Below, piece by piece: positions 34,479 through 42,754 of a stretch of 64,000 nt of DNA. A program made the translations under genes and the position numbers. The stretch's first letter is position 1. Each line of letters starts with the position of its first letter. Under the pieces are notes generated by a model, which saw nothing but the letters and a program-made list of their open reading frames with translations, ran no database searches and was not told the origin of the DNA. This DNA comes from Streptosporangiaceae bacterium (GTDB taxonomy: Bacteria; Actinomycetota; Actinomycetes; Streptosporangiales; Streptosporangiaceae): assembly GCA_019239975.1 (NCBI GenBank), contig JAFAZE010000021.1, positions 26,261-90,260 on the forward strand, read 5' to 3'.

Positions 34479-35465
34479 TCAGGACACCTCGTATGTCGTG
34501 CGGCTGCGGAAGAAGCGGAACTGGGCGAGGGTGACCACCAGGATCACGCCGAAGAGCAGTAGCGACATCGCGGACGCCGAGCCGACGTCGAAATTCCGGA
34601 ATCCCGTCGAGTAGATCTGGTAGTTGATGACGTTGGTGGCCGTACCGGGTCCGCCCTGCGTCATCACGTAGACGGTGTCGAAGATCTGGAACGACCCGAT
34701 CACGTCGGTGACGAGCACGAAGAGCAAGGTCGGGTTCAGCAGCGGCAGCGTGATCCGGAAGAACCGCTTCACCGGGCCCGCGCCGTCGATGCTCGCGGCC
34801 TCGTACAGAGATGGCGGTATAGTCTGCATCCCCGCGAGGAAGAACAGCATGTTGTACCCGGCGTACTGCCAGTTGCTCACCATGGCGACGACGGGCAGCG
34901 CCGTGCTGGTGCTGCCGAGCCAGTCGGGCCCGTGGATGCCGGCCAGCAGCAGCAGGTGATTGACGAGGCCGGACTGGCCGTTGAACATCCAGCTCCACAC
35001 CACCGCCATCGCGACCGGGGTGGACATGTACGGCAGCACGTAGAGGGCCCGGAAGAGGCCGAGCGCGGGCAGCTTCCGGTTCAGCAGGACCGCCAGCCCG
35101 AGCGCCATCAGCGTCTGGATGGGTATGTTCCACAGCACGTAGAACGCGGTGGTCTCGAGGGCGTGGAATACGTGGTAATCCCTGGTCATCGTGCCGAAGT
35201 TCGCGAACCCGACGAAGTGCGGCGGCGTGAGGAAGTTCCACTGGAAGAAGCTCAGCACCAGCACGATGATGACCGGAACCACCAGGAACAGCAGGACGCC
35301 GGCGAGGCTGGGCAGGATGAACGGCGTCGCGGCCGCCAGGCTCCGGATCCGCCGCCGCCAGCCCGGGCGGCGCTCCGCTCGCCTGGCAGGACCACCCTCC
35401 CGAAGCCCGCGCGCCCGACCGGCCTCATCCGCCCGGGCTTCCCTGGGCCCGGCGATGCGCGTCAT
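34479..35465 (-). CDS. ABC sugar permease, MalF type
   Basis: A 328-residue permease. A basic, likely disordered N-terminus (about 45 residues) precedes six membrane segments. The EAA loop reads TIPPSLYEAASIDGAGPVKR. IIVLVLSFFQWNFLTPPHFV is the usual first periplasmic region of the MalF group. Its start overlaps the LacI stop by four bases, so regulator and transporter share one transcript. It would pair with the MalG-type subunit to import a sugar. Confidence 0.93.
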   Translation of the reverse strand: MTRIAGPREARADEAGRARGLREGGPARRAERRPGWRRRIRSLAAATPFILPSLAGVLLFLVVPVIIVLVLSFFQWNFLTPPHFVGFANFGTMTRDYHVFHALETTAFYVLWNIPIQTLMALGLAVLLNRKLPALGLFRALYVLPYMSTPVAMAVVWSWMFNGQSGLVNHLLLLAGIHGPDWLGSTSTALPVVAMVSNWQYAGYNMLFFLAGMQTIPPSLYEAASIDGAGPVKRFFRITLPLLNPTLLFVLVTDVIGSFQIFDTVYVMTQGGPGTATNVINYQIYSTGFRNFDVGSASAMSLLLFGVILVVTLAQFRFFRSRTTYEVS

Positions 35466-36631
35466 GTGCGGCCTCCCCTCCGGGCCGGGGGAGGGGCGGC
35501 GCTCTCCCTGACGATCAGCTCGGGCCGCGGCGACGGCTGCCTGGGAGTGACCGCGCGCGGATCGACCAGCCCGCGCAGCAGCGCGAAGCAGGCCCGGCCG
35601 AGCTCGGTGAAGTCCATCCGTACGGTGGTGAGCGGCGGGGTGAGGAATTCCGCCGTCGGCGTGTCGTCGAATCCGACGACGCTGACCTGCTCCGGCACGG
35701 GGCGCCCCGCCTCGTGCATGGCGCGCATCACTCCGAGTGCGAGATCGTCGTTACCGCACAGGACGGCCGTAACCTGCGGATCCGCGGCCAGCGCCTGCCC
35801 TGCCGAATAGCCGGAGCGGGGCGTCCAGCCGCCGTGGACCGGCTCGGGTGCCGGAGCGCCGGCCGTTTCCAGCGCGGCCCGCCAGCCCGCCATCCGCTGG
35901 CTGACCCGGGTCGAGTACGGGATGGACACGTAGTGCACCGTCCGGTGCCCGAGGCCCAGCAGGTAGCGGGTGGCGTCGAGGGCGGCCTTCCTGTCGTCCA
36001 GCCAGACCCACGGCTTGCCCGCGCCCTCGTCGCCGGTCGGCGTCTCCACGAGCGCCGCCATCGGAATCTCCGGCGGCACCGCGGCCAGCGTCATCGTGCC
36101 GGCCTTGTAGTAGGCGATCACGATCAGCGCCCCGCCGGGCTCGACGGCCCGCATCACCGCGTCGCCGACGTCCGCTGGCTCCGCCGACTCGACGACCCGG
36201 ATGCCGACGGCGAACCCCGCCGCGCGCGCCGCCTCCTCGATGCCCTTGATCGCCGCGCTGGAACCGTACAGGCTGGTGTCCGGCGTGAGCACCGTGACCG
36301 ACTGCGCGGGGCCGCCGGCCAGTGCCCGCGCGGCCCGGTTCGGCCGGAAATCGAGATCCTCGATGGTCGCGCGCACCAGGTCCCTGGTCGACTGCCTGAC
36401 GCTCGGATGACCGTTGATCACCCGCGAGACGGTCTGGTAGGAAACCCCCGCCGCCGCCGCCACATCGCGGATCGACACGCCCCGCGATGCCCGTACCGCC
36501 GCGTCCTCGTCCCGAACAGGAGTCGGCCCCGCGTCCCCCGCCGGCCCCGGATTCCCCGCCGGCCCCGGATTCGTGCCTGCTGCCCGCGCCGCGCCCGCGT
36601 CTCCCGCCGGGCCCGGATTCCCGCCACTCAC
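35462..36631 (-). CDS. LacI-family transcriptional regulator of the sugar operon
   Basis: A 389-residue LacI repressor. The helix-turn-helix is VSIRDVAAAAGVSYQTVSRV and the hinge NRAARALAGG. The periplasmic-binding-like ligand domain ends VSVVGFDDTPTAEFLTPPL with TTVRMDFTELGRACFALL. The first 50 residues are a GPAG-rich extension produced by short G/C repeats; GTG 36631 is the annotated start and no better one exists before the helix-turn-helix. It heads its own operon, so it is probably autoregulated through the two palindromes at 36696-36736. Confidence 0.92.
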   Translation of the reverse strand: MSGGNPGPAGDAGAARAAGTNPGPAGNPGPAGDAGPTPVRDEDAAVRASRGVSIRDVAAAAGVSYQTVSRVINGHPSVRQSTRDLVRATIEDLDFRPNRAARALAGGPAQSVTVLTPDTSLYGSSAAIKGIEEAARAAGFAVGIRVVESAEPADVGDAVMRAVEPGGALIVIAYYKAGTMTLAAVPPEIPMAALVETPTGDEGAGKPWVWLDDRKAALDATRYLLGLGHRTVHYVSIPYSTRVSQRMAGWRAALETAGAPAPEPVHGGWTPRSGYSAGQALAADPQVTAVLCGNDDLALGVMRAMHEAGRPVPEQVSVVGFDDTPTAEFLTPPLTTVRMDFTELGRACFALLRGLVDPRAVTPRQPSPRPELIVRESAAPPPARRGGRT

Positions 36632-36695
36632 CGGCGCCGCCCTCGCGCCGCCCCCGCCGTCCCTGCGGCCAGGGGAGCGGGCTGTTCAGCACTTG

Positions 36696-36709
36696 TGTGA
36701 CCGGTCACA
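36696..36709. promoter_or_regulatory. LacI operator, copy 1
   Basis: TGTGACCGGTCACA is a perfect 14-bp palindrome with the central CG typical of LacI sites. It lies in the short gap between the divergent lacI-type and GH36 genes, 65 bases before the regulator start. Confidence 0.85.
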
Positions 36710-36722
36710 ACCATGCCAGGAT

Positions 36723-36736
36723 TGTGACCGGTCACA
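36723..36736. promoter_or_regulatory. LacI operator, copy 2
   Basis: This is identical in sequence to copy 1, with centres 27 bp apart. The spacing allows two dimers to bind nearby helical faces and control both directions. Confidence 0.85.
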
Positions 36737-36826
36737 TATGGCATGTCAAGGCGTGGGAAACGACAATTTCACAGCAGCGAAACACCGGCGCCGGGCTGTC
36801 GCCGGCGACTCGTCGAGGAGGACTAC

Positions 36827-39037
36827 TTGGCCGCTGGCACGGAAATCACGCTCGGCTGGCGCGATGACGCCCTGGACTTCCGTATCGATGCTGGCGGTGA
36901 CGGAATGCCACGCATCACCCGCCTGGCCGCGCCGGGCGCTGTGCAGCGTACGGCCGGTGAGGACGCGGCGCTGCCGCTCGTCGACGTCGTCCTCGCCGGG
37001 GAGGGCAGGGTGCGGTCGGGCGGGCGGTACTGCGAGTCCGAGGCGGGCGGCCGGTTTCGCTACCAGGGCCATGACGAGACGGAACGCTCGCCATGGCGTG
37101 AACTGCGGGTGGATCTCGCCGACCCGGTCAGCGGCCTGCGCGCGGAGGTCTTCTACTCCGCGCTCACCGGGAGGGGCGCGCTGCGCTCCTGGGTCCGGCT
37201 CACCAACCGCGGTGCCCTGCCGGTGACGGTCGAATCGGTGACCTCGTTCCTGTGCGGCGGCCTGTCCAGTGGGGGTGCCCCCGATGACATCGGTGATCTC
37301 GATGTGCTGTGGGCCGAGAACGACTGGCTGGCCGAGGCCCGCTGGCAGCGCCGCGAGCTGCGCGACGCACTGCCCGACCTCAACCGCCGTGTCCATGGCG
37401 GCGACCCGCACGGCCGGTTCGGCCTCACCAGCGCGGGAAGCTGGTCCTCGGGGACGTACCTGCCGATGGGCGCGGTGGTCAGCCGGCGCACCGGTCATGC
37501 CTGGGCGTGGCAGGTCGAGCACAACGGCGCGTGGCACTGGCAGGTGGGGGAGTGCACGCACCACCGCGCGGTGAGCGGCCCCCGCCCGGCCGGCTGGGAC
37601 GCTGCGCCGGCCTCCGTCACGGGGGCATACCTGGCCCTGCTGGGCCCGGCGGACGCCGAGCATCACTGGCGGATGACGCTGGAGCCCGGAGACGAGTTCA
37701 CGACGGTGCCCGTCACCGTGGTGGTCAGCCCCGCCGGGTTCGAGGGCGCCGTGGCGGCCCTGACCGCCTGCCGGCGCGCCACCAGGCGCCCGCACGAGGA
37801 TCACCGGGCGCTGCCCGTCATCTTCAACGACTACATGAACACGCTGATGGGAAACCCCACGACCGAGCGATTGCTGCCGCTCGTGACGGCCGCGGCGGAG
37901 GCTGGCGCGGAGTACTTCTGCATCGACTCCGGCTGGTACGCGGAGATCGACCAGGGCTGGTGGGACACGGTCGGCGCCTGGAAGCCGGCCGCGAGCCGGT
38001 TCCCGAACGGCATCACCGAGGTCCTCGATCACATCAGGGCCGCGGGGATGGTCCCCGGCCTGTGGCTGGAGCCCGAGGTGGTGGGCGTGAACAGCCCGGT
38101 CGTGCGGCGGCTGCCGCCCGAGGCGTTCCTGCGCAGGAACGGCCGCCTGATCGTCGAGCACGGCCGCTACCACCTGGACCTGCGGCACCCCGCGGCGGTA
38201 GAGCACATCGACGGGGTCGTGGACTTCGTGGTGCGCGATCTGGGCGCCGGTTACCTGAAGCTGGACTACAACATCGCGGTCTGCCCCGGCCCCGACACGG
38301 GCGACCCGAGCCAGGGCGCGGGCCTGAGCCCGGGCGCGGGCCTGCTGGCCGTCAACCGGGCGCATCTCGCCTGGCTGGACCGGCTGCTCGACCGCCACCC
38401 CGGCCTGATCATCGAGAACTGCGCGTCCGGCGGCATGCGGATCGACTACGCGCTGCTGTCCCGGCTGCACATCCAGTCGACGAGTGACCAGCAGGACCAC
38501 CTCCGCTACCCGCCGATAGCCGCGGCCGCGCCGACCGCCATGGCCCCCGAGCAGGCAGGGGTGTGGGCCTACCCGCAGCCGTCGTTCACCGACGAGGAGA
38601 TCACGTTCACGCTGTGCGGCGCGCTGCTGGGCCGCGTCCAGCTGTCCGGCCACCTGGATCAGATGACCCCCGCCCAGCGTGAGCTGGTCGCGGCGGCGGT
38701 ACGCGCGTACAAGTCCATCCGTTCCGACCTGGCGGCCGCGATGCCCTTCTGGCCGCTCGGGCTGCCCCGCTGGACCGATTCCTGGCTGGCGCTCGGCATG
38801 CGGGGCCCCGGGGCGAGCTACGTGACCGTCTGGCACCGCGGCGGCTGGGAAAACGCGGGCGCGGATCCCTCCGAGGTGTCACTCCAGGTGCCGCACCTGC
38901 GCGGCCGCCCGACGGTCGCGAAACTGCTCTACCCGGACGCGACCCTGGCGGCCATCAGCTGGGACCCGGCAGCCGGAAAGCTCTCCGTCTCCCTGCCGCG
39001 CGCCCCCACCGCCTGCCTGATCATGCTCCCCCACTAG
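36827..39037 (+). CDS. GH36 alpha-galactosidase
   Basis: A 736-residue cytoplasmic enzyme of family 36. The barrel shows VIFNDYMNTLMGNPTTERLL, YFCIDSGWYAEIDQGWWDTV and LWLEPEVVGVNSPV. YLKLDYNIAVC (near 478) holds the nucleophile Asp; IQSTSDQQDHLRYP (near 551) holds the acid/base Asp. GxxIENCASGGMRIDYALL is also intact. No signal peptide is present. TTG 36827 is preferred because GAGGAG lies six bases upstream; ATG 36743 would add 28 unlike residues and touch the operator. It probably hydrolyses galactosides imported by the ABC system and is co-regulated by the LacI protein. Confidence 0.92.
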   Translation: MAAGTEITLGWRDDALDFRIDAGGDGMPRITRLAAPGAVQRTAGEDAALPLVDVVLAGEGRVRSGGRYCESEAGGRFRYQGHDETERSPWRELRVDLADPVSGLRAEVFYSALTGRGALRSWVRLTNRGALPVTVESVTSFLCGGLSSGGAPDDIGDLDVLWAENDWLAEARWQRRELRDALPDLNRRVHGGDPHGRFGLTSAGSWSSGTYLPMGAVVSRRTGHAWAWQVEHNGAWHWQVGECTHHRAVSGPRPAGWDAAPASVTGAYLALLGPADAEHHWRMTLEPGDEFTTVPVTVVVSPAGFEGAVAALTACRRATRRPHEDHRALPVIFNDYMNTLMGNPTTERLLPLVTAAAEAGAEYFCIDSGWYAEIDQGWWDTVGAWKPAASRFPNGITEVLDHIRAAGMVPGLWLEPEVVGVNSPVVRRLPPEAFLRRNGRLIVEHGRYHLDLRHPAAVEHIDGVVDFVVRDLGAGYLKLDYNIAVCPGPDTGDPSQGAGLSPGAGLLAVNRAHLAWLDRLLDRHPGLIIENCASGGMRIDYALLSRLHIQSTSDQQDHLRYPPIAAAAPTAMAPEQAGVWAYPQPSFTDEEITFTLCGALLGRVQLSGHLDQMTPAQRELVAAAVRAYKSIRSDLAAAMPFWPLGLPRWTDSWLALGMRGPGASYVTVWHRGGWENAGADPSEVSLQVPHLRGRPTVAKLLYPDATLAAISWDPAAGKLSVSLPRAPTACLIMLPH

Positions 39038-39117
39038 CCGCCCCCTGCGCTCGTGGTGGCATCTCCGTGCACGGGCCCGGTGACGCCGGCTCCGGCGCCG
39101 GCGTGCCGGTGCCAGGC

Positions 39118-39147
39118 TTGACAGGAAACCAAATGGTTTCCTATTAT
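39118..39147 (+). promoter_or_regulatory. leaderless ArsR-type promoter with 9-bp-arm palindrome in the spacer
   Basis: TTGACA (39118-39123) and TATTAT (39142-39147) are 18 bases apart. AGGAAACCAAATGGTTTCCT (39123-39142), a perfect 9-2-9 palindrome, fills the spacer. The expected transcription start is at about 39154, next to the ATG at 39155, so no leader or ribosome-binding site is expected. Confidence 0.8.
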
Positions 39148-39154
39148 GCATGAC

Positions 39155-39916
39155 ATGGATCTCGTGTTCAGGGCACTGGCCGACCCGACCAGGCGGGCGC
39201 TCCTCGATGAGCTGTTCGCCCGCGACGGTCAGACGCTTGTGTCGCTCACGGCGCGGCACGACATGACGCGCATCGCCGTGGCGAAGCACCTGAAGATCCT
39301 GGAGGACGCCGGGCTCATCGTGAGCAGGCGGCGGGGCCGCGAGAAGCTGCACTACCTCAACCCGGTCCCGATCCGCCTGGTCCACGACCGGTGGGTCAGC
39401 AAGTACACCGAGCCGTGGGCTGCCGGGCTCGCCGGCCTGAAGCACGAGCTGGAGGATCAGATGGAGAAGGTCTTCGAGATCTACATCCGCACCACGCCCG
39501 AGCGGCTGTGGGAGGCGATCACCGATCCGGTGATCAGGACGAAGTACCAGTTCGGCGCGTCGATCGAGTCGGACTGGACGGCAGGTTCGCCCTACCGGCT
39601 CGGTCATCCGGCAGCGGAGCGGCCGCTGATGGAGGGTGAGAACCTGGTCGTCGAACGGCCGAACCGGCTCGTGCAGACGATGCGGGCGCTGTGGGGTCCC
39701 GACGCCGAGCGGGCCGGCACGTCCCGGGTGACGTGGGAGATCGAGCCGGTCGGCGACTCGTGCCGGCTGACGGTGGTCCACGATCAGCTGCCACCGGACG
39801 CGCCGGCCGAGCTCTACGGCGGGTGGCCGATGATCCTGTCCGGCCTGCAGACGTGGCTCGAAACCGGGCAGACCCTGACCACGCCGGGCTCGCTCATGTA
39901 TCAGCAGGCGCGGTAA
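39155..39916 (+). CDS. ArsR regulator fused to an SRPBCC (AHSA1-like) domain
   Basis: The 253-residue product joins two units usually encoded by adjacent genes. Residues 1-95 are a winged-helix ArsR domain (MDLVFRALADPTRRALLDEL, TRIAVAKHLKILEDAGLIVS, GREKLHYLNP). From about 105 an SRPBCC/AHSA1 domain begins (EKVFEIYIRTTPERLWEAIT) and ends YGGWPMILSGLQTWLETGQ. The SRPBCC part could bind a hydrophobic ligand and set DNA binding. ATG 39155 is chosen over 39146, which lies inside the -10 element. The VOC gene follows after 37 bases. Confidence 0.88.
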   Translation: MDLVFRALADPTRRALLDELFARDGQTLVSLTARHDMTRIAVAKHLKILEDAGLIVSRRRGREKLHYLNPVPIRLVHDRWVSKYTEPWAAGLAGLKHELEDQMEKVFEIYIRTTPERLWEAITDPVIRTKYQFGASIESDWTAGSPYRLGHPAAERPLMEGENLVVERPNRLVQTMRALWGPDAERAGTSRVTWEIEPVGDSCRLTVVHDQLPPDAPAELYGGWPMILSGLQTWLETGQTLTTPGSLMYQQAR

Positions 39917-39953
39917 CCGATTCTCATTCATCCAGCGACGCGAGGAGATCATT

Positions 39954-40325
39954 ATGTCCCAGACCACCATCACCGGCATCGGCGCCGTGGGAATCCCGGT
40001 CAGCGACCAGGACAAGGCGGTGGAGTTCTTCGTCGGCACGCTCGGCTTCGAAAAGCGGCTCGACGTGCGGGCGGGGGAGGGCTTCCGCTGGGTCACGGTC
40101 GCGGCCCGCGGCGCGTCCACCTCGGTCGCGCTGATCGCCGGGCCTGACACCGGGGCCGACACCGGCATCCGGTTCCTGGTCCCCGACGCCGAAGCCGAGC
40201 ACACCGCCATGCGGCAACGGGGCATAGCGGCCGGGGACCTGCTCCGGTGGCCGGGTGTGCCGCCCATGTTCGAGTTCAAGGATCCGGACGGGAACAAGTT
40301 CGAGGTCGTCGAGGGCCGCCCCTGA
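39954..40325 (+). CDS. VOC-superfamily (glyoxalase-like) protein
   Basis: A 123-residue protein with the paired beta-alpha-beta-beta-beta units of the VOC fold: GIGAVGIPVSDQDKAVEFFV then GTLGFEKRLDV, and MFEFKDPDGNKFEVVEGRP at the end. A Glu near the C-terminus could be a metal ligand. Family members include glyoxalases, dioxygenases and resistance proteins, so the reaction is open. GAGGAGAT lies upstream of the ATG. It probably belongs to the ArsR-SRPBCC operon. Confidence 0.88.
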   Translation: MSQTTITGIGAVGIPVSDQDKAVEFFVGTLGFEKRLDVRAGEGFRWVTVAARGASTSVALIAGPDTGADTGIRFLVPDAEAEHTAMRQRGIAAGDLLRWPGVPPMFEFKDPDGNKFEVVEGRP

Positions 40326-40341
40326 TCGCGGCGGCGCGCCG

Positions 40342-40911
40342 TCAGGTAGGGCCGTAGAGGGTCAGGTCCAAGACGATGGGCATCATCGCGGTCAGGGTGC
40401 GGGCCGGCGGCGGGACTGTAGCGGCGAACTCCACCATGTAATGGTCGTTGGGCGTGAGCATTTCCTTGGTGATCCCGGCAAACGTCTTGCGGATCCGCGC
40501 GAGCTCGCCGCCACCCCTGGCGGCCTTGACCGAGAAATGCTTGAGCGCCAGGTCGCCTTCCACCTTGCCCACGATCTGGTCCTGCTCATCGAGCAGGGTG
40601 TAGAGCCGCTTGGTTCCCCCCGTGCGGATGCGGCCGATCAATTCGCCTTCGGGGCCGTGGAGATCGGTGATCCACTCGCTGGTCTGCTTGACAAGGGACA
40701 GGACCGGCTCGCGGGCGGCCGTCGTGACCTCGATTACGCGGGTGTCGGGCATATGCTTGCTGAGCAGCTTGCGCCTCGTGTGGCCCTCGGTCTCGGTGGC
40801 GATTGCCAGCAGTTGCCGCTGAGCGTTGAAGATCTCGTAACTCGCGCGGCTGGGAAGCCACTTCCCCGGCTGCTGGATCCGCAGCTTCTGGAAGTCAAAG
40901 AGGTCTTCCAT
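40342..40911 (-). CDS. LURP-one-related / phospholipid-scramblase-like protein
   Basis: The 189-residue protein has the tubby-like barrel pattern of the LURP-one/scramblase group: YEIFNAQRQLLAIATETEG, EWITDLHGPEGELIGRIR, LYTLLDEQDQIVGKVEGDL and GELARIRKTFAGITKEMLTP. These repeats alternate strand and turn as expected for a 12-stranded barrel around a buried helix. Function in bacteria is unknown. ATG 40911 is chosen because homologous sequence starts there (MEDLFDFQKLRIQQ); the frame extends to 41025 but the extra residues are Arg/Gly-rich. Confidence 0.78.
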   Translation of the reverse strand: MEDLFDFQKLRIQQPGKWLPSRASYEIFNAQRQLLAIATETEGHTRRKLLSKHMPDTRVIEVTTAAREPVLSLVKQTSEWITDLHGPEGELIGRIRTGGTKRLYTLLDEQDQIVGKVEGDLALKHFSVKAARGGGELARIRKTFAGITKEMLTPNDHYMVEFAATVPPPARTLTAMMPIVLDLTLYGPT

Positions 40912-41031
40912 ACCGTGAGTATGCAGCACTCCCGGCGTTGCGGCGACACGCCGCCAGCGGCCCGGCGGCCGTCCGGATCCCCGCGGGCCGGCCATGCACG
41001 GTTTGCCGGCTCGCTGAGCAGGCACGGCATG

Positions 41032-41550
41032 TCAGGGCCGCAGCGCGTGTCTCGCCCGTAAGCTGCCCTCACTGAGGGCGGCCCGTGCGACGCTGCGCAA
41101 GGCTGTGGCCACTGCGGCTTCGCCTTCCGGGGTCGTCTCATCCGCCCAGCTGCTGAGCAGGGCCACAAGGCGGCGCTGGAGCTCGTCCTGCTCCTCCCGT
41201 GCCGGTACAAGACCGATGAAGACGCTGAAGAACTCACCGGCCCGCATGCCGCCAGCCGCGACGGCGCGCAGCACCGTGGTGAACTGTGCGGCATCACTCG
41301 CGTCGGGGCCTGCCGCCGGGAAGCCCTGCTCACGGAGCATCTCCCGGATGGCCGGCCCGGCATCGCGCAGGGGCGTGCCATAACTCAGGGCCGCCACGCC
41401 GACCGTGGCCGGAGTGTCCAGATTCCGGGCGAGGAGGTCACACGCCACCGTGATCGCCCGGTCCACGTCGGGACCAAGGCCGGGCAGCACGAATTCAGCG
41501 GCCAGCAAGGCCAGCTCCGCGTGCAGGGAGTCCACGGAAGCGCCATCCAC
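41032..41550 (-). CDS. hypothetical helical protein
   Basis: I do not recognise this 172-residue protein. It is acidic, Ala/Leu-rich and predicted helical throughout (HAELALLAAEFVLPGLGPDV, RDAGPAIREMLREQGFPAAG, DELQRRLVALLSSWADE). No membrane segment or signal peptide is seen. GC use is normal for the window and the frame is clean, which supports a real gene. It lies between the scramblase-like gene and the DUF929 gene on the same strand, with gaps of about 120 bases on each side. Confidence 0.6.
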   Translation of the reverse strand: MDGASVDSLHAELALLAAEFVLPGLGPDVDRAITVACDLLARNLDTPATVGVAALSYGTPLRDAGPAIREMLREQGFPAAGPDASDAAQFTTVLRAVAAGGMRAGEFFSVFIGLVPAREEQDELQRRLVALLSSWADETTPEGEAAVATALRSVARAALSEGSLRARHALRP

Positions 41551-41664
41551 CTGCCCATGCTAGAAGCGCCCCGGCCCGCACGGGCACGGGCACGGTCACA
41601 TGGTGGCCTGCCGGGCACCGGCAGGCTGACGGCTCACCGGGCGCGCCCGGCACCGGGGCGCCGG

Positions 41665-42624
41665 TCACAGCCGCGGTTCCAGTGCCCTGACCGGCGCGGT
41701 GCACGCGGTGGCCGGCCGGTTGCCGGTGAGCTTGCAGATGCCGGCGGTCAGGTAGTTGGCCGACCCGATGGCGCCCCGCGCGACCGGCGTGGACGGGTCG
41801 CGCAGCGCGGCGGCCACCTGGGTCCACGTCATGCCCTGCAGGTCCTGCGGCCCGTAGGGAGCGAGGTTCCCGACCTCGACGTACCGGTTGCCGATGTCGA
41901 TGAACGGTATCGAGCCGCCCTGGCCGCCGGTGCCCGGGTCGTACCTGTCTATCAGCGCCTGTTCCGCCGCGGTCGGCACCTGCAGGGTGGCGTACGGAAC
42001 CGTTTGCGAGGCGGAGTGGCCCTCGCGGTAGTTGGTGGTCTCCTCCACCGGGACGAACGACAGGTACCTGCTGGTGTAGGAGGACCCGTGGAACGTGAAC
42101 GTGGGGACGTTGGCGGGCACGTCCGTGCTGGACGAATGGATGGTGCTGAGCCCGGAGAAGGTGCCGAAGCGGCTCAGCGCGACGATCATCGACCACCGTT
42201 CGGCCGCGCAGAACGGGCAGTAGTCGGCCCCTACGTACAGCACTTCCGGCTTGCCGCCCGAGGTCAGGGCCGGACCGCTGACGCCGGACAGGTAGCTGCC
42301 CGCCGGGTTTCCGGTCCCGATGTCGCCGCCGGCCAGGCTGCCCGGCCCGACTCTGTCCAGGACGCCCGCCGGCTCGCCGGTGACCTGCGAAACGAGGCTG
42401 TGCAGCGCCGCGCCCGACGGGCCCTCGCTGGCATCGGGCAGCGCCGGTGCCTGTGAGTTCATCTTGACCACCACCAGGGCCACCACGACCGCCACGACGA
42501 CGGCTATGCTGCCCGCCGCCATCAGGATCCGGTTGCGGACCCGGGCGCGCCTGGCCGCCGCGCGCTGCGCCGCGATTTTCTGCTGGCGGCCGCCTTCCCG
42601 CTTGGTTCTGCTCGATCTGCCCAC
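41665..42624 (-). CDS. DUF929-family membrane protein with thioredoxin-like CPFC motif
   Basis: The 319-residue product has a basic cytoplasmic N-terminus ([19 protein letters not shown]), one membrane anchor ([20 protein letters not shown]) and an extracytoplasmic DUF929 domain. That domain contains [20 protein letters not shown], a CxxC site in thioredoxin-like context, and [21 protein letters not shown] redox role outside the membrane is inferred; family function is not established. GTG 42624 has GGAGG about ten bases upstream. The open frame extends to 42747, but that part is translated from the tandem 24-bp repeat and is not expected. Confidence 0.82.
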   Translation of the reverse strand: MGRSSRTKREGGRQQKIAAQRAAARRARVRNRILMAAGSIAVVVAVVVALVVVKMNSQAPALPDASEGPSGAALHSLVSQVTGEPAGVLDRVGPGSLAGGDIGTGNPAGSYLSGVSGPALTSGGKPEVLYVGADYCPFCAAERWSMIVALSRFGTFSGLSTIHSSSTDVPANVPTFTFHGSSYTSRYLSFVPVEETTNYREGHSASQTVPYATLQVPTAAEQALIDRYDPGTGGQGGSIPFIDIGNRYVEVGNLAPYGPQDLQGMTWTQVAAALRDPSTPVARGAIGSANYLTAGICKLTGNRPATACTAPVRALEPRL

Positions 42625-42646
42625 CGCCGCACCAGCCTCCCGTCGA

Positions 42647-42694
42647 GATCTACGTACCTCAATAGTAGATGATCTACGGACCTGAATAGTAGAT
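42647..42694. promoter_or_regulatory. tandem 24-bp palindromic repeat upstream of the DUF929 gene
   Basis: Bases 42647-42670 and 42671-42694 are near-identical, differing at two positions, and directly adjacent. Each contains ATCTAC and GTAGAT as inverted arms around an 11-base core. The layout resembles a double operator for a winged-helix repressor such as BlaI/CopY; no such regulator is in the window. Confidence 0.7.
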
Positions 42695-42754
42695 GGTGGA
42701 GGTGCTGGCCGCCGGCCGGCGGCGCGCCGCGAGCGCCGCGCCGCCACCGCGTGG

